Part shown: piece after piece, positions 1 to 9,429 of the stretch | Position numbering within the stretch: the stretch's first letter is position 1 | How the letters are laid out: every line of letters starts with the position of its first letter | Assembly (NCBI GenBank): GCA_030523775.1 | Contig: JAUNHW010000020.1 | Coordinates: forward strand, 1-36,378 | DNA length: 36,378 nucleotides | From: Akkermansia sp. | Lineage (GTDB): Bacteria > Verrucomicrobiota > Verrucomicrobiia > Verrucomicrobiales > Akkermansiaceae | Reading direction: 5' to 3' | The notes under the pieces: generated by a model | Told to the model about the DNA's origin: nothing | Database searches by the model: none | What the model saw: the letters and a program-made list of their open reading frames with translations, nothing else | Made by a program: the position numbers and the translations under genes

Positions 1-1
1 C

Positions 2-1525
2 CGTGCGCCCCTGCCGCAAGTGGCCGGGCTGCCGCAGGCGGAGCGGCGCGAGGCCTGGGGAGACTGGGCAGCGCGCGACACGCTTTGCACACTGCGCTGC
101 GCGCTGGGGCTGGGAGCCCTCTGGGTGTGCATTGAATGGCTGCGCGCCAGCGGCACGCTCGGCTTCAGCTGGTGCAGCCTGGGCACCGCGCTGTACGATG
201 GGCTCTCCATGGTGCAGTGGGCGGAATACGTGGGCACCAGCGCGCTGGCGTTCATCCCGGTGTTCACGGTGGTGGTGCTGTGGTGCGCCCTGCGGCGCAC
301 GGTGCTCCATTTCAAGGGCTGCGCCGTGGGTTGCCGCCCGTGGGATTTCTACGGCACGGTGGCGGTGCTCTTCATCCTGTTTGCCGGCGGGCTGTTCATG
401 TCTCGCCAATACTCTCCCGGGGTGATGATGAAACGCCCGGAGGTGCTGCAGCTGCCCGTGGTGGCCGTGCAGATCAACCTGGACCAGAACGAACGCATGG
501 AAGGCGGCAGCCTGCAGCCCCATCTCTACGGCGTCTACCTGCGCGCCACAAAATCCGCCTTCGACCACATCCAGGAGGACACCATGCGCCGCGCCGTGGA
601 GAACCCGGACTACGCCTTCACCCAGCAGCTGCCCGTGTGGGTGGTGTGGCCGGAAAGCGCCATGGGATGCCCCTTCCTGCGGGATGCGGACACCCGCAGG
701 TTCATCCCCGACCGCTTCACGCAAAACACATTTCTGGGGCCGGAGGGCCTGCCGAAGGTGCGCGAGCTGGTGCGCGGCATGGGCGGGCAGGATTTCGTGC
801 TCTTCACCGGGGTGGACGAGCTCCTGTACCGGGCGGCGGGGAACGGCACCTACACCCCCGCCGGCATGCTCAACTCCATGGCGGTGATGGCAGGCGGCCA
901 AGAGACCGCGCTCACCGCCTCCAAGCAGCATCTCATGCCCTTCGGGGAATACATCCCCTGGGTGGAATCCATCGAGTGGCTCGGCCAGGCCTTCTCCGCC
1001 ATCACCGGCACCCAGGTGGGCGACCACATCCTGCCCGGCGAGGGCGACTCCCCGCTCCGCGTGCCCGTGCCGGGAACGGATGAAACGGTGGATGCCATCC
1101 CCGCCATCTGCTATGAGGACACCGTATCCCCGCAAGTGGCCAAATTCGTGCGCCCGGGGCCGCAGGTGATTGTGAACGGCAGCAATGACGCCTGGTTCCG
1201 CGAATCCGCCTGCGGCGAGCAGCAGGCCCGCGCAGCAGCCTTCCGCTGCATTGAGCTGCGCCGCCCCATGGTGCGCGCCGCCAACCGCGGGCTCACCTGC
1301 ACCATTGCCCCCAACGGCGCGTTCATCCACGCCCTGCGGAAGGCGGACGGCAGCCCCCACCTGGATGGCTACAGCTACGCCGTGCTGCCGGTGGACCGGG
1401 AGGCCCCGGTAACGCTCTACGCCGCCTGGGGAGACTGGGCGGTGCTGCTGTGCCTGCTCCTGGCAACGGGTGCCTGCGCCCCCGTTTTTTGCCGTTTTTC
1501 ACGCCATGGCGATGAAAAAGCTTGA
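2..1525 (+). CDS. lnt: Apolipoprotein N-acyltransferase, 5'-truncated by the window edge
   Basis: This inner-membrane enzyme transfers an acyl chain from phospholipid to the N-terminal cysteine of apolipoproteins, the last step of lipoprotein maturation. The reading frame is open to the left edge, so the true start and the first membrane helices lie outside the window. Visible parts are membrane segments (EWLRASGTLGFSW, FIPVFTVVVLWCAL, FYGTVAVLFILFAGGLF), then the periplasmic nitrilase-like domain. The catalytic triad is recognisable: Glu in VVWPES, Lys in SKQHLMPFGEYIP and Cys in AICYED. Counted from the in-frame GTG at 20 these are E212, K302 and C364. A last hydrophobic segment (WAVLLCLLLATGACAPVF) closes the protein, matching the family's C-terminal helix. 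The TGA stop lies inside the -35 box of the next promoter, so nusA has its own transcription start. Family assignment is firm. Confidence 0.93.
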   Translation, partial: RAPLPQVAGLPQAERREAWGDWAARDTLCTLRCALGLGALWVCIEWLRASGTLGFSWCSLGTALYDGLSMVQWAEYVGTSALAFIPVFTVVVLWCALRRTVLHFKGCAVGCRPWDFYGTVAVLFILFAGGLFMSRQYSPGVMMKRPEVLQLPVVAVQINLDQNERMEGGSLQPHLYGVYLRATKSAFDHIQEDTMRRAVENPDYAFTQQLPVWVVWPESAMGCPFLRDADTRRFIPDRFTQNTFLGPEGLPKVRELVRGMGGQDFVLFTGVDELLYRAAGNGTYTPAGMLNSMAVMAGGQETALTASKQHLMPFGEYIPWVESIEWLGQAFSAITGTQVGDHILPGEGDSPLRVPVPGTDETVDAIPAICYEDTVSPQVAKFVRPGPQVIVNGSNDAWFRESACGEQQARAAAFRCIELRRPMVRAANRGLTCTIAPNGAFIHALRKADGSPHLDGYSYAVLPVDREAPVTLYAAWGDWAVLLCLLLATGACAPVFCRFSRHGDEKA

Positions 1526-1550
1526 CAGGAGCGCCGCGCGCGGGTAACAT
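1522..1550 (+). promoter_or_regulatory. Sigma70-like promoter ahead of nusA
   Basis: TTGACA (1522-1527), a 17-bp spacer and TAACAT (1545-1550). The -35 box is a perfect consensus and overlaps the lnt stop codon. Predicted transcription start is near 1557, about 100 nt upstream of nusA. The call rests on consensus match only. Confidence 0.65.
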
Positions 1551-1582
1551 GCGCGCGTACGAGTTCCGGTCGGTTGAGATTG

Positions 1583-1609
1583 GAGCGGGTGTGAACCCGC
1601 TCTTTTTTT
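1583..1609 (+). terminator. Intrinsic terminator or attenuator in the nusA leader
   Basis: A perfect 8-bp stem GAGCGGGT/ACCCGCTC (1583-1590 and 1595-1602) with loop GTGA is followed by seven T residues (1603-1609). It lies only about 26 nt after the predicted start from the 1522-1550 promoter and 45 nt before the nusA ATG. It could stop read-through from lnt, but its place inside the predicted nusA leader also makes it a candidate attenuator. Confidence 0.75.
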
Positions 1610-1654
1610 ATCGGGCCGAGCAGGATTACACTTAACAACAGATAAATCACCACC

Positions 1655-2944
1655 ATGGCAACAACAGACATCACCGCCCTCATCGATTACTACGTGCGAG
1701 AGAAAGACCTCACCCGCGAGCGCGTCATCCAGGCTCTCGAGGCTTCCTTCCTCACAGCCTATTCCAAGATGGTGCCCGGGGCGGACCGCATCCAGAACAT
1801 CCACGCCGTCATCAACACCCAGAAGGGTACGGTGAAAATCAAGGCGGACATGACCGTGGTGGCAGACGAGGAGCTCACCGACAACTTCAACGAGGTGAAG
1901 CTGAGCACCGCCAAGCTCATCGGCTCCAAGACGGGGGCGGACTACCAGCCGGGGGACATCATCTCCGTGAACATCACCCCCAGGGACTTCGGCCGCATTG
2001 CCGTGCAAACCGCCCGCCAGACCATGCAGCAGCGCATCCGCAAGGCGGAGCAGGAAATGCTCGCAGACGTGTTCCGCGACCGCGCCGGCGAGCTGGTGAC
2101 CGGCACCGTGCGCCGCTACGACAAGGGCGACGTGATTGTGGAGGTGGACAAGTACGAGGGCCTGGTGCCGCAGCGCCAGCGCATCCCCGGAGAGGACTAC
2201 AACAGCGGGGACAAGATGCGCTTCTACATTGTGGAAGTGCGCGACGGCGTGCGCGGCAACGAGCTCATCCTCTCCCGCAGCCACCCCAACCTGGTGCGCC
2301 GCCTGTTCGAGAACGAGGTGAGCGAAATCGGCGAAGGCCTGGTGAAAATCGTGAACATTGTGCGAGACGCCGGCTACCGCACCAAGCTGGTGGTGCACAG
2401 CGACGACCCGAACGTGGACCCCATCGGCGCCTGCGTGGGCATGCGCGGCACCCGCGTGAAAAACGTGGTGAACGAGCTGAGCAAGGAGAAGGTGGACATT
2501 TTGGAGTACACGGAAGACAAGGCCGCCATGGTCACGGACTCCCTGGCACCCATCGAGCCCCTGAGCGTGAAGGTGGACAACGAGGCCCACGTGGTCACCG
2601 TGGTGGTGGCGGACGACAAGGCGGCCGCCAAGGCCAAGGGCCGCAAGGGCCAGAACGTGCGCCTCACCGCACGCCTCATCTCCACCCCGGAGGAAAAGTG
2701 GGATGTGCGCGTGGAAGCGCACGACGAGCAGGAAAGCACCCGCAGCAGCGCCCGTGAGGGAGCGGCGGAGCTGGTGCAGGTGCTCGGTATCACGGATGAG
2801 CTCGCCGCATCCATGGTGGCATGCGGCTTCACCACGCTGCAAGGCATTGCCGAGTACGTGGAACCGGGCGACCTGGTGGATGCCCTGGGCATCAGCCAGG
2901 AAGAGGCTGAAGCCATTGTGGAGAAAGCCAAGGCCAACTGCTAA
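1655..2944 (+). CDS. nusA: Transcription termination/antitermination factor NusA
   Basis: NusA binds RNA polymerase and nascent RNA, promoting pausing, termination or antitermination. The 429-residue protein shows the family order: N-terminal polymerase-binding domain (about 1-135); S1 domain (about 147-212, GTVRRYDKGDVIVEVDKYEGLVP); KH1 with GACVGMRGTRVKNVVNEL (about 257); KH2 with KGRKGQNVRLTARLIS (about 329). One C-terminal helix-hairpin-helix repeat follows (about 373-429, VLGITDELAASMVACGFTTL), whereas E. coli NusA (495 residues) has two acidic repeats. The ATG at 1655 is preceded by a G-poor A/C-rich stretch without a Shine-Dalgarno motif. It heads the operon with infB, 24 nt downstream. 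The usual upstream partner rimP is absent here; its place is taken by lnt and a promoter-terminator leader. Confidence 0.96.
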   Translation: MATTDITALIDYYVREKDLTRERVIQALEASFLTAYSKMVPGADRIQNIHAVINTQKGTVKIKADMTVVADEELTDNFNEVKLSTAKLIGSKTGADYQPGDIISVNITPRDFGRIAVQTARQTMQQRIRKAEQEMLADVFRDRAGELVTGTVRRYDKGDVIVEVDKYEGLVPQRQRIPGEDYNSGDKMRFYIVEVRDGVRGNELILSRSHPNLVRRLFENEVSEIGEGLVKIVNIVRDAGYRTKLVVHSDDPNVDPIGACVGMRGTRVKNVVNELSKEKVDILEYTEDKAAMVTDSLAPIEPLSVKVDNEAHVVTVVVADDKAAAKAKGRKGQNVRLTARLISTPEEKWDVRVEAHDEQESTRSSAREGAAELVQVLGITDELAASMVACGFTTLQGIAEYVEPGDLVDALGISQEEAEAIVEKAKANC

Positions 2945-2968
2945 CACCAACAACATTTCTTCAAACAC

Positions 2969-5023
2969 ATGCCGGAAAAAGATCCCAAGAAAACAGAGGT
3001 GCTGGACCTGCTGGGCGGCAAGAAGCGCAAGAAGCCCGCACCCGCTGCGGAGCCCGCTGTGGAAAAGCCCGCCGCCAAGAAACCGGCGGCCCCCAAGAAG
3101 GCCGCGCTGGACCTGCTCTCCCGCAAGCCCAAGCCGGCCCCCGCACCCGCGGAAGAGGTGAAAACCGCCCCGGAACCCGTGGCCGCGCCCGCGCCTGCCC
3201 CTGCCCCGGAACCCGCCGCCGCGGCGGCGGACGAGGGGGCCACGCTAAATATCAAGGCCCCCATCTCCGTGGCGGACCTGGCCGCGCACATGGGGCTCAA
3301 GCCGTTCAAGCTGATTGCAGAGCTGCTGCCCATGGGCGTGTTCGCCAACCCCTCCACCACGCTGGACAGCGACCAGGTGGCCGCACTGTGCGAGAAGCAC
3401 GGCATCACCTACGAGCGCCAGAAGCGTGAAAAGGGCGCCGGCGTGAAGGCCCCCGTGGAGGAAATCAAGGAGCCGGAGGCCGTGGCCGTGGAAGAGGAGC
3501 CGGAGGAGGTGCTCAAGATCCGCACTCCCATCATCACCGTCATGGGCCATGTGGACCACGGCAAGACCTCCCTGCTGGACTACATCCGCCGCACCAAGGT
3601 GGTGGCAGGGGAAGCCGGCGGCATCACCCAGCACATCGGCGCATACTCCGTGGAGCACGCCGGGCACACCCTCACCTTCATCGACACCCCCGGCCACGCC
3701 ATCTTCACCGAAATGCGCGCCCGCGGCGCGGACGTGACGGACATTGTGGTGCTGGTGGTGGCAGCCAACGACGGCATCATGCCGCAGACCATGGTAGCCA
3801 TCATGCACGCCAAGGCCGCGCAGAAAACCATCATCGTGGCCGTGAACAAGTGCGACCTGCCCGCAGCGGACCCCATGCGCGTGCGCACCCAGCTGATGGA
3901 AGAGGGGCTGGTACCCACGGATTTCGGCGGCGACATCGAGTGCGTGGACGTATCCGCAGCCAAGGGCACGGGCATAGACGACCTGCTGGACCTGCTGTGC
4001 CTGCAGGCGGAGGTGCTGGAGCTCAAGGCCAACCCCAAGGCCAACTGCCGCGCCTCCATCATCGAGGCCCGCATGGAACAGGGCAAGGGCAGCTCCGCAA
4101 CCGTTATTGTGCAGAGCGGCACGCTCAAGGTGGGCATGCCCTTCATCTGCGGCCCCTACGCCGGCAAGGTGAAAACCATGCTGGACGACCAGGGCCGGAA
4201 AATCAAGAAGGCCACCCCCGGCATGCCCGCGGAAGTCTCCGGATTCATCGAAACCCCGAACGTGGGCGACGAGATGGTGGAGATGGACAACGAGCGCAGC
4301 GCGCGCAAGCTCTCAGAGGAGCGCATGGAGGAGCTGCGCCAGCAGCGTCTCACCGCCCCGCGCCGCTCCCGCATGGAGGACCTGCTCGCCATGATGGGCG
4401 ATTCCAACCAGAAGGCCGTGCTCAAGCTCTACCTGAAGGGAGATGTGCAGGGTTCCGTGGAAGCCATCAAGAAAGCCATCATGGATATCGAGAGCGAGAA
4501 GGTGGAGTGCCAGTTCATCGGCGCGGCCGCAGGCCCCATCTCGGAAAGCGACGTGCTGCTCGCCTCCTCCTCGGATGCCGTTATCCTGGGCTTCAACGTG
4601 AAGGTGGAAACCAACGCCGTGAAAGCCGTGAAGCGAGAGGGCGTGCAGGTCAAGATCTTCTCCATCGTCTACGAGCTCATCGACCAGGTGAAGGACGCCA
4701 TGCTCGGCCTGCTGGAGCCGGAAACCCGAGAAACTGTTTTGGGCCATGCCGAAATCAAGCAGGTGTTCAAATTGAACAAAGGCAAGGCTGCGGGGTCTTA
4801 TGTATCGGACGGCAAGATGCTGCGCACCGCAGAGGCACGCGTGCTGCGTGACGGACAGGTGGTGTTCGACGGCAAGATGTCCACCCTCCGCCGCTTCCAG
4901 GACGAAGTGGAGGAGGTGAAGAGCGGCCTCGAATGCGGCATCCGACTCGCAGAGTACAACGACTACGAGGAGGGCGACGTCATCGAGTGCTACACTCTCG
5001 AAAAAATCAAGCAGACCCTCTAA
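2969..5023 (+). CDS. infB: Translation initiation factor IF-2
   Basis: This GTPase delivers initiator tRNA to the small ribosomal subunit and promotes subunit joining. The 684-residue protein has a Lys/Ala/Pro-rich low-complexity N-terminus (about 1-95) and a short IF2_N helical module (about 98-145, ISVADLAAHMGLKPFKLIAE). The GTPase domain has G1 GHVDHGKT (193-200), G2 GGITQHIG, G3 DTPGH (239-243) and G4 NKCD (293-296). Domains II, III and the fMet-tRNA-binding C-terminal barrel follow (GYVSDGK-like region and LECGIRLAEYNDYEEGDVIE). It is shorter than the 890-residue E. coli form because the N-terminus is reduced. The leader between nusA and infB is CAACAACATTTCTTC-like with no Shine-Dalgarno motif. 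rbfA follows after 15 nt, so the conserved nusA-infB-rbfA order is kept. Confidence 0.97.
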   Translation: MPEKDPKKTEVLDLLGGKKRKKPAPAAEPAVEKPAAKKPAAPKKAALDLLSRKPKPAPAPAEEVKTAPEPVAAPAPAPAPEPAAAAADEGATLNIKAPISVADLAAHMGLKPFKLIAELLPMGVFANPSTTLDSDQVAALCEKHGITYERQKREKGAGVKAPVEEIKEPEAVAVEEEPEEVLKIRTPIITVMGHVDHGKTSLLDYIRRTKVVAGEAGGITQHIGAYSVEHAGHTLTFIDTPGHAIFTEMRARGADVTDIVVLVVAANDGIMPQTMVAIMHAKAAQKTIIVAVNKCDLPAADPMRVRTQLMEEGLVPTDFGGDIECVDVSAAKGTGIDDLLDLLCLQAEVLELKANPKANCRASIIEARMEQGKGSSATVIVQSGTLKVGMPFICGPYAGKVKTMLDDQGRKIKKATPGMPAEVSGFIETPNVGDEMVEMDNERSARKLSEERMEELRQQRLTAPRRSRMEDLLAMMGDSNQKAVLKLYLKGDVQGSVEAIKKAIMDIESEKVECQFIGAAAGPISESDVLLASSSDAVILGFNVKVETNAVKAVKREGVQVKIFSIVYELIDQVKDAMLGLLEPETRETVLGHAEIKQVFKLNKGKAAGSYVSDGKMLRTAEARVLRDGQVVFDGKMSTLRRFQDEVEEVKSGLECGIRLAEYNDYEEGDVIECYTLEKIKQTL

Positions 5024-5038
5024 GCAACACCACACGCC

Positions 5039-5425
5039 ATGCCCTCACGCCGACTCGAAAAGGTAAACGAAGTGATGAAGCGGGAAATCGGCACCTTCGT
5101 GCAGAAGGAGTTCGAATGGCCCGGCACCATTGTCTCCATCCTGGACGTGGAGGTGACCGAGGACCTGCGCGAGGGCCGCGTGTGGGTGGGCGTGGTGGGC
5201 CGCATGCACCCGGACCAGGTGCTGGACAAGCTCAACCGCAAGCGCGGCGACATACAGCACGCCGTGAGCAGGCGCGTGGTGCTGCGCAACACGCCGCGGC
5301 TCACGTTCAAGCATGACAACTCCGCCCAGCGCGGCGTGGCCATGGTGAACCTACTGGACGACATTGAGCGCAACCTGCCCAAGGCGCCGCCCCTGCCGGA
5401 AGGGGAGCACGACCCGGAAATCTAA
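5039..5425 (+). CDS. rbfA: 30S ribosome-binding factor A
   Basis: RbfA is a small KH-fold protein that binds the 30S subunit during late 16S rRNA maturation and cold adaptation. The 128-residue length and the pattern RLEKVNEVMKREIGTFVQKE, VSILDVEVTEDLREGRVWV, RRVVLRNTPRLTFKHD and LLDDIE match the family from end to end, including the C-terminal strand with P-x-L-x-F. It is third in the nusA operon, 15 nt after infB, and its upstream stretch (GCAACACCACACGCC) lacks a Shine-Dalgarno motif. The AsmA-like gene starts 14 nt further on. Confidence 0.95.
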   Translation: MPSRRLEKVNEVMKREIGTFVQKEFEWPGTIVSILDVEVTEDLREGRVWVGVVGRMHPDQVLDKLNRKRGDIQHAVSRRVVLRNTPRLTFKHDNSAQRGVAMVNLLDDIERNLPKAPPLPEGEHDPEI

Positions 5426-5439
5426 CCCCCGCGCCGGAC

Positions 5440-8400
5440 ATGGCAAGCAAACTGACGATAAAGCGCAACGGCGGATGCCTACCCACGTTGAGCTTGCTGG
5501 TCATTCTCCTGTTAGGCGGCGTGTTCGGGTGGCTCACACTGGTGGGGCTGCCTGGCTCCGTGCTGCGCAGCCTGGAGGAGCAAGCCGCGGCTGCGGGCGT
5601 GCCTGTCAAGATTGGCGCGGTCAAGCTCTCGCCGGGCAGCGGATTCGCCCTCAAGGCAGAGGATGTTTCCCTTCGCGTGCCGCAGCAGGATGCCGCGGAC
5701 GCCACCCTGGAAGCCCGCAAAATCAAGGTGCGGTTCTCCCTGGCGCAATTGGTGGATGGGCATTGCATACCATCCAGCGTCTACATGCGGGATGCGGAGA
5801 TGCATATCCCGCTTTCCCGCGCGCAGGGGGAGGAGATAGTGGCGGACGACATTGACGTGCAGGGCACCTATTCCCCGTCGGAAGGCAAGCTGGACATCCT
5901 TTTCCGAACCGCGTTGCAAGGCATAGCCCTGGATTTGCGCGCCAGTTTGCCGCAGAGCATGCTGGAGGGCAGCGGTGAAGACCGGAAGGAAGACGATGCC
6001 GCGGCGCCGGGAACGGATCTGCCGGGCATGCTGGCGGAAGCGCGCCCGCACCTGGAGCGCGCGTACCGTGAGATTGCGGCGCAGCACTGGGAGAGCGCGC
6101 CCACACTGCGGGTGGCGGTGGACCTCATGGAGCCGGAATCTCCGCGCGCGTTCCTGCAAGCCGGCATCCCCTCCTATGAGTACGGCGGCTACCATTTCCG
6201 CCATATGGCGGTGGATGCCAACTATCATGAGAATGTGCTGCTCGTGAATTCCCTGCGCTTCCAAACGGTGGAGCCCGACACCATGGTGGATTTCCGCGGC
6301 GGATACGACTTGGCGGACCGCCGCCTGGATTTCACCCTGGAGAGCAACGCCCCCCTGCTCTACATCCTGCGCTCCTATCTGGGCGATGAAGCGCCCGCCG
6401 CACTGCAGGCGTTCCGGCACGCAGAGGATGCCACCCCGCGGATTGCGCTGGAAGGACAGGTGGACTTCACAGAAGACTATTCGCTCAACCACATCAGCAC
6501 GCGCGGCAGCATCGAGCAGAGCGAATGCGCGTTCAACGATTCCACCATCAACCGCGCCTTCCTCTCCTTCTTCGTGGCGAACGGCAATTTCAACATCAAC
6601 GAGCTCAGCCTTGACTTCCCGGACGGCAAGCTGCGCCTTTCCGCTCAATCCACCAACGGCAAGGGCCACGCGGAGGCAGATGTCTCCCTACCCGCAGACA
6701 GCCTCCTGAAACTCGCGGGCAACCTGGCCGGCAGCCCCGTTGCCCTGCCGGAGGAACTGGCGGCAGAAGGCCGGTTCCACTTGGCGCTGCAGGCGGATAT
6801 GAGTACCGCTCCGTTCATACCCGGCAAAACCCAGCTGCAAGAGCTGATACCCACTTTCCACGCCCTGCGCCTGCAGGTGGAGCCGGAACGGCTCGTGTAT
6901 GCCGGCACCGCGCTCACGCAGCCAAGCCTGAAGCTCGGCGTGGACGGCGCGGATTATTTCGCCGGCGGGCAGGACACCCTGCACGCCGGATCCATCAACC
7001 TCTCCCTTGGCGCCGCCGGGGTGGCGCATGATATGCTGACCGTGGACGCTCCCCAGGCATCTGTGGAGCTCCAGGGCGTCTCCCTCAACCTCAAGGAGCC
7101 TCTGGATTCCCGCGCGGAACGCCTGGCCGCCAAGGTGGAAGTGCAACAAGCCGTTTCCGACCGCGGCACGCTTTCCGGCATCCGCCTGGATTTGAGCGCC
7201 ACAGATGTGGAGCGCGACTGGAAAAAGGTTTTGCAGGGCGGCAACCTCTCCCTGCATATGGCATCCATCAAGACGCCGGATGACTTTGAAGCCAGGGAAT
7301 TCGCCACGATCATCAACACAACGGACGAGCGGCACGCCGCAGGAACGCTCGCCTTCAACGCCGATGGCAAGGAATTCTGCTCCTCCCTGGAGGTGGAGCT
7401 GGAGACGGACAACAGCATTCACGCACGCGTGAACGACACCACCCTGCCGCTGGCTGCCCTGGCCCCCCTGCTCAACATATCTGACGAAGAACTGAAAGAA
7501 ATACGCATACCGCGCCTGGTGGAGCTGAACGGCGACGGCCACTATGATTTCAGCACAGGCAAACTGAGCGGATGCCGGGTGCACGTCCACATCCCGGAAC
7601 TGGTGCGCACACCCTACACCGTGCCGGCCTTCCGCGGCATGGAAATCCCCGTTGAAATCACCCTGGACGCCACCCTGAACAGCAACGATGCCGCAGAGAT
7701 TTGCTACACCGGCCACGCACTCGTCTCCCACCAGACCGGCGCCATGGACCTGCAGCTGGACGGCAACCTGGCCAGCGGCGTGCATGTCACCGGCCACAGC
7801 GACATGCTGGTGAGCACCATCGACTCCCTGATTGACGATGTGGACGCCCACAGCATCATGCGCGATTTCCGCTTCCACAACGCCAGCAAGACCCTGGTGA
7901 ACAACATCGATACCCGCGTGGACTACTCCAACGGCACCCGCGTGGTCTCCCACTGTGATGCCCGCCTGCTCAACATCCAATACATGCAGGGCGGCACGGT
8001 GGAGGCGCAGGACCAGGACGGCAAGCCCAACGGCCGCGAAAGCATGCGCACAGACCTGCCAGACAAGGACCCCATCAGCTCCATCAACCTGGCATCCTGC
8101 GCGGTGGATGTGGACCTGCGGCTGGATGCCAAGGCTCCGGACGGCTCCGCCGTGCCGGACCGCCAGGTGGTCACCCTCTCCGGCATCACCCTGGAGCATG
8201 ACAACAAGCCGTGGCTGCAGCGCCGCGGCATCAAGGGCGGCGCGGCCAAATCCACCTTCACCTGCAAGAGCATCCTCTTCAACCTGGACGACAATTACAT
8301 GGTGCTGGAGAACGGCAGCGGCAAGGTCTACCCCGCCTACACCTTCGGCACCTTCTTCGCGCCGCTGGAGCTGTTCATGAAGGACATCACCATGCCCCAG

Positions 8401-9426
8401 CCCGTGCAGGTTGACGCGCAGCGGTGCGTATTCCCCATTGCCAAGAGAAGCAAGGAGCCCATGGTGGCCACCATCCGCCTGGCGGCGGACAAGCCGTGCT
8501 CCTACCACTTCCTGGGAACGGACATCCCGCTGGACGACTTCTCCGGATTCATCCACATCACAGACGATTTCGTGAACCTGGACCGCATGAACGCCAAGTG
8601 CTGGGGCGGCATCATCAACGTTTCCACCAAGCTGGGCATCTCCGGCAAATCCACCTCCATCGACGGCATGGCAGAGCTGAAATGCATGGACCTCCAGCAG
8701 ATTGCGGCCTCCTACAACTCAAAGCTCTCCCCTGCCCTGTGCAACGGCAGCGTGCGCTTCCGCTCCCCATCCCCGGAGCTCCGCCCCCTGCAGGCATACG
8801 GAGAGCTCGATATCGCCAACGGCGACCTGATGCAGCTGGGCATCTTCAACCCCATCAGCGACCTTATTTCCGATATCCCGGGGCACCTCTACCGCCTGCA
8901 AGACAGCATCACCGGGCGGGACCCGGACATGAAACCGGGCTTTGCCCGCCGCACCATCTCGTCCATCTTCAACGCGCCCGGCAAAGTCATCGGCAAGGTG
9001 GGGAGAACGGCTGACCGCATGCCCCTGGTCAACCATTTCATCACCTACGACATCCAGGACGCCCACGCGCGCTTCACCATCAAGAACGGGCACTTGTACA
9101 CCCGCAACATGAAGGCCAAGGGCACCAACCTGAACGTGGGGCTCAACCTGGACATCAACCTGGACAACATGGCCATTTCCGGTGATTTGTGGCCCAAGAT
9201 CACCAGCGTGCCCAGCGCCATGCTCGCCCCCGTCGCCTTCCTGTCCAAATTCGTCATCGACATCAAGATATACGGCACCGTGCAGGATTTGAAATGGAAG
9301 TTCGGTCTGGCGGACAAGAAAACACCCGCCGCCGGGAGTGATGATGTGAAACCGGACACCAGCATCACACCCGAACAGCAGAAAGAGAACGAGCTGCCGG
9401 AAAGCAAGCGCAAACAACGTTCCTGA
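5440..9426 (+). CDS. Large AsmA-like envelope protein, putative inter-membrane lipid transfer
   Basis: This 1328-residue protein has one N-terminal membrane anchor (about 14-36, LPTLSLLVILLLGGVFGWLT), then a very long soluble part made of repetitive beta-strand segments, ending in a polar tail. The anchor followed by VKIGAVKLSPGSGFALKAEDVSLRV and repeated strands, plus a C-terminal block with ARFTIKNGHLYTRNMKAKGTN-like and NLDINLDNMAISGDL segments, resembles the AsmA/YhdP/TamB superfamily. Those proteins form hydrophobic grooves bridging inner and outer membranes. Exact subfamily and cargo cannot be told. It sits between rbfA and cls, with 3 nt to cls, so a link to phospholipid trafficking is plausible but inferred from family and context only. 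No catalytic motif was seen. The start follows rbfA by 14 nt and has no Shine-Dalgarno motif. Confidence 0.75.
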   Translation: MASKLTIKRNGGCLPTLSLLVILLLGGVFGWLTLVGLPGSVLRSLEEQAAAAGVPVKIGAVKLSPGSGFALKAEDVSLRVPQQDAADATLEARKIKVRFSLAQLVDGHCIPSSVYMRDAEMHIPLSRAQGEEIVADDIDVQGTYSPSEGKLDILFRTALQGIALDLRASLPQSMLEGSGEDRKEDDAAAPGTDLPGMLAEARPHLERAYREIAAQHWESAPTLRVAVDLMEPESPRAFLQAGIPSYEYGGYHFRHMAVDANYHENVLLVNSLRFQTVEPDTMVDFRGGYDLADRRLDFTLESNAPLLYILRSYLGDEAPAALQAFRHAEDATPRIALEGQVDFTEDYSLNHISTRGSIEQSECAFNDSTINRAFLSFFVANGNFNINELSLDFPDGKLRLSAQSTNGKGHAEADVSLPADSLLKLAGNLAGSPVALPEELAAEGRFHLALQADMSTAPFIPGKTQLQELIPTFHALRLQVEPERLVYAGTALTQPSLKLGVDGADYFAGGQDTLHAGSINLSLGAAGVAHDMLTVDAPQASVELQGVSLNLKEPLDSRAERLAAKVEVQQAVSDRGTLSGIRLDLSATDVERDWKKVLQGGNLSLHMASIKTPDDFEAREFATIINTTDERHAAGTLAFNADGKEFCSSLEVELETDNSIHARVNDTTLPLAALAPLLNISDEELKEIRIPRLVELNGDGHYDFSTGKLSGCRVHVHIPELVRTPYTVPAFRGMEIPVEITLDATLNSNDAAEICYTGHALVSHQTGAMDLQLDGNLASGVHVTGHSDMLVSTIDSLIDDVDAHSIMRDFRFHNASKTLVNNIDTRVDYSNGTRVVSHCDARLLNIQYMQGGTVEAQDQDGKPNGRESMRTDLPDKDPISSINLASCAVDVDLRLDAKAPDGSAVPDRQVVTLSGITLEHDNKPWLQRRGIKGGAAKSTFTCKSILFNLDDNYMVLENGSGKVYPAYTFGTFFAPLELFMKDITMPQPVQVDAQRCVFPIAKRSKEPMVATIRLAADKPCSYHFLGTDIPLDDFSGFIHITDDFVNLDRMNAKCWGGIINVSTKLGISGKSTSIDGMAELKCMDLQQIAASYNSKLSPALCNGSVRFRSPSPELRPLQAYGELDIANGDLMQLGIFNPISDLISDIPGHLYRLQDSITGRDPDMKPGFARRTISSIFNAPGKVIGKVGRTADRMPLVNHFITYDIQDAHARFTIKNGHLYTRNMKAKGTNLNVGLNLDINLDNMAISGDLWPKITSVPSAMLAPVAFLSKFVIDIKIYGTVQDLKWKFGLADKKTPAAGSDDVKPDTSITPEQQKENELPESKRKQRS

Positions 9427-9429
9427 ACC

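Noticed and set aside
1499..2968. 489-residue open frame antisense to nusA
   Set aside because: It is His/Ala/Val/Gly-rich, the usual shadow of a GC-rich gene with strong third-position bias; the plus strand encodes a complete NusA.
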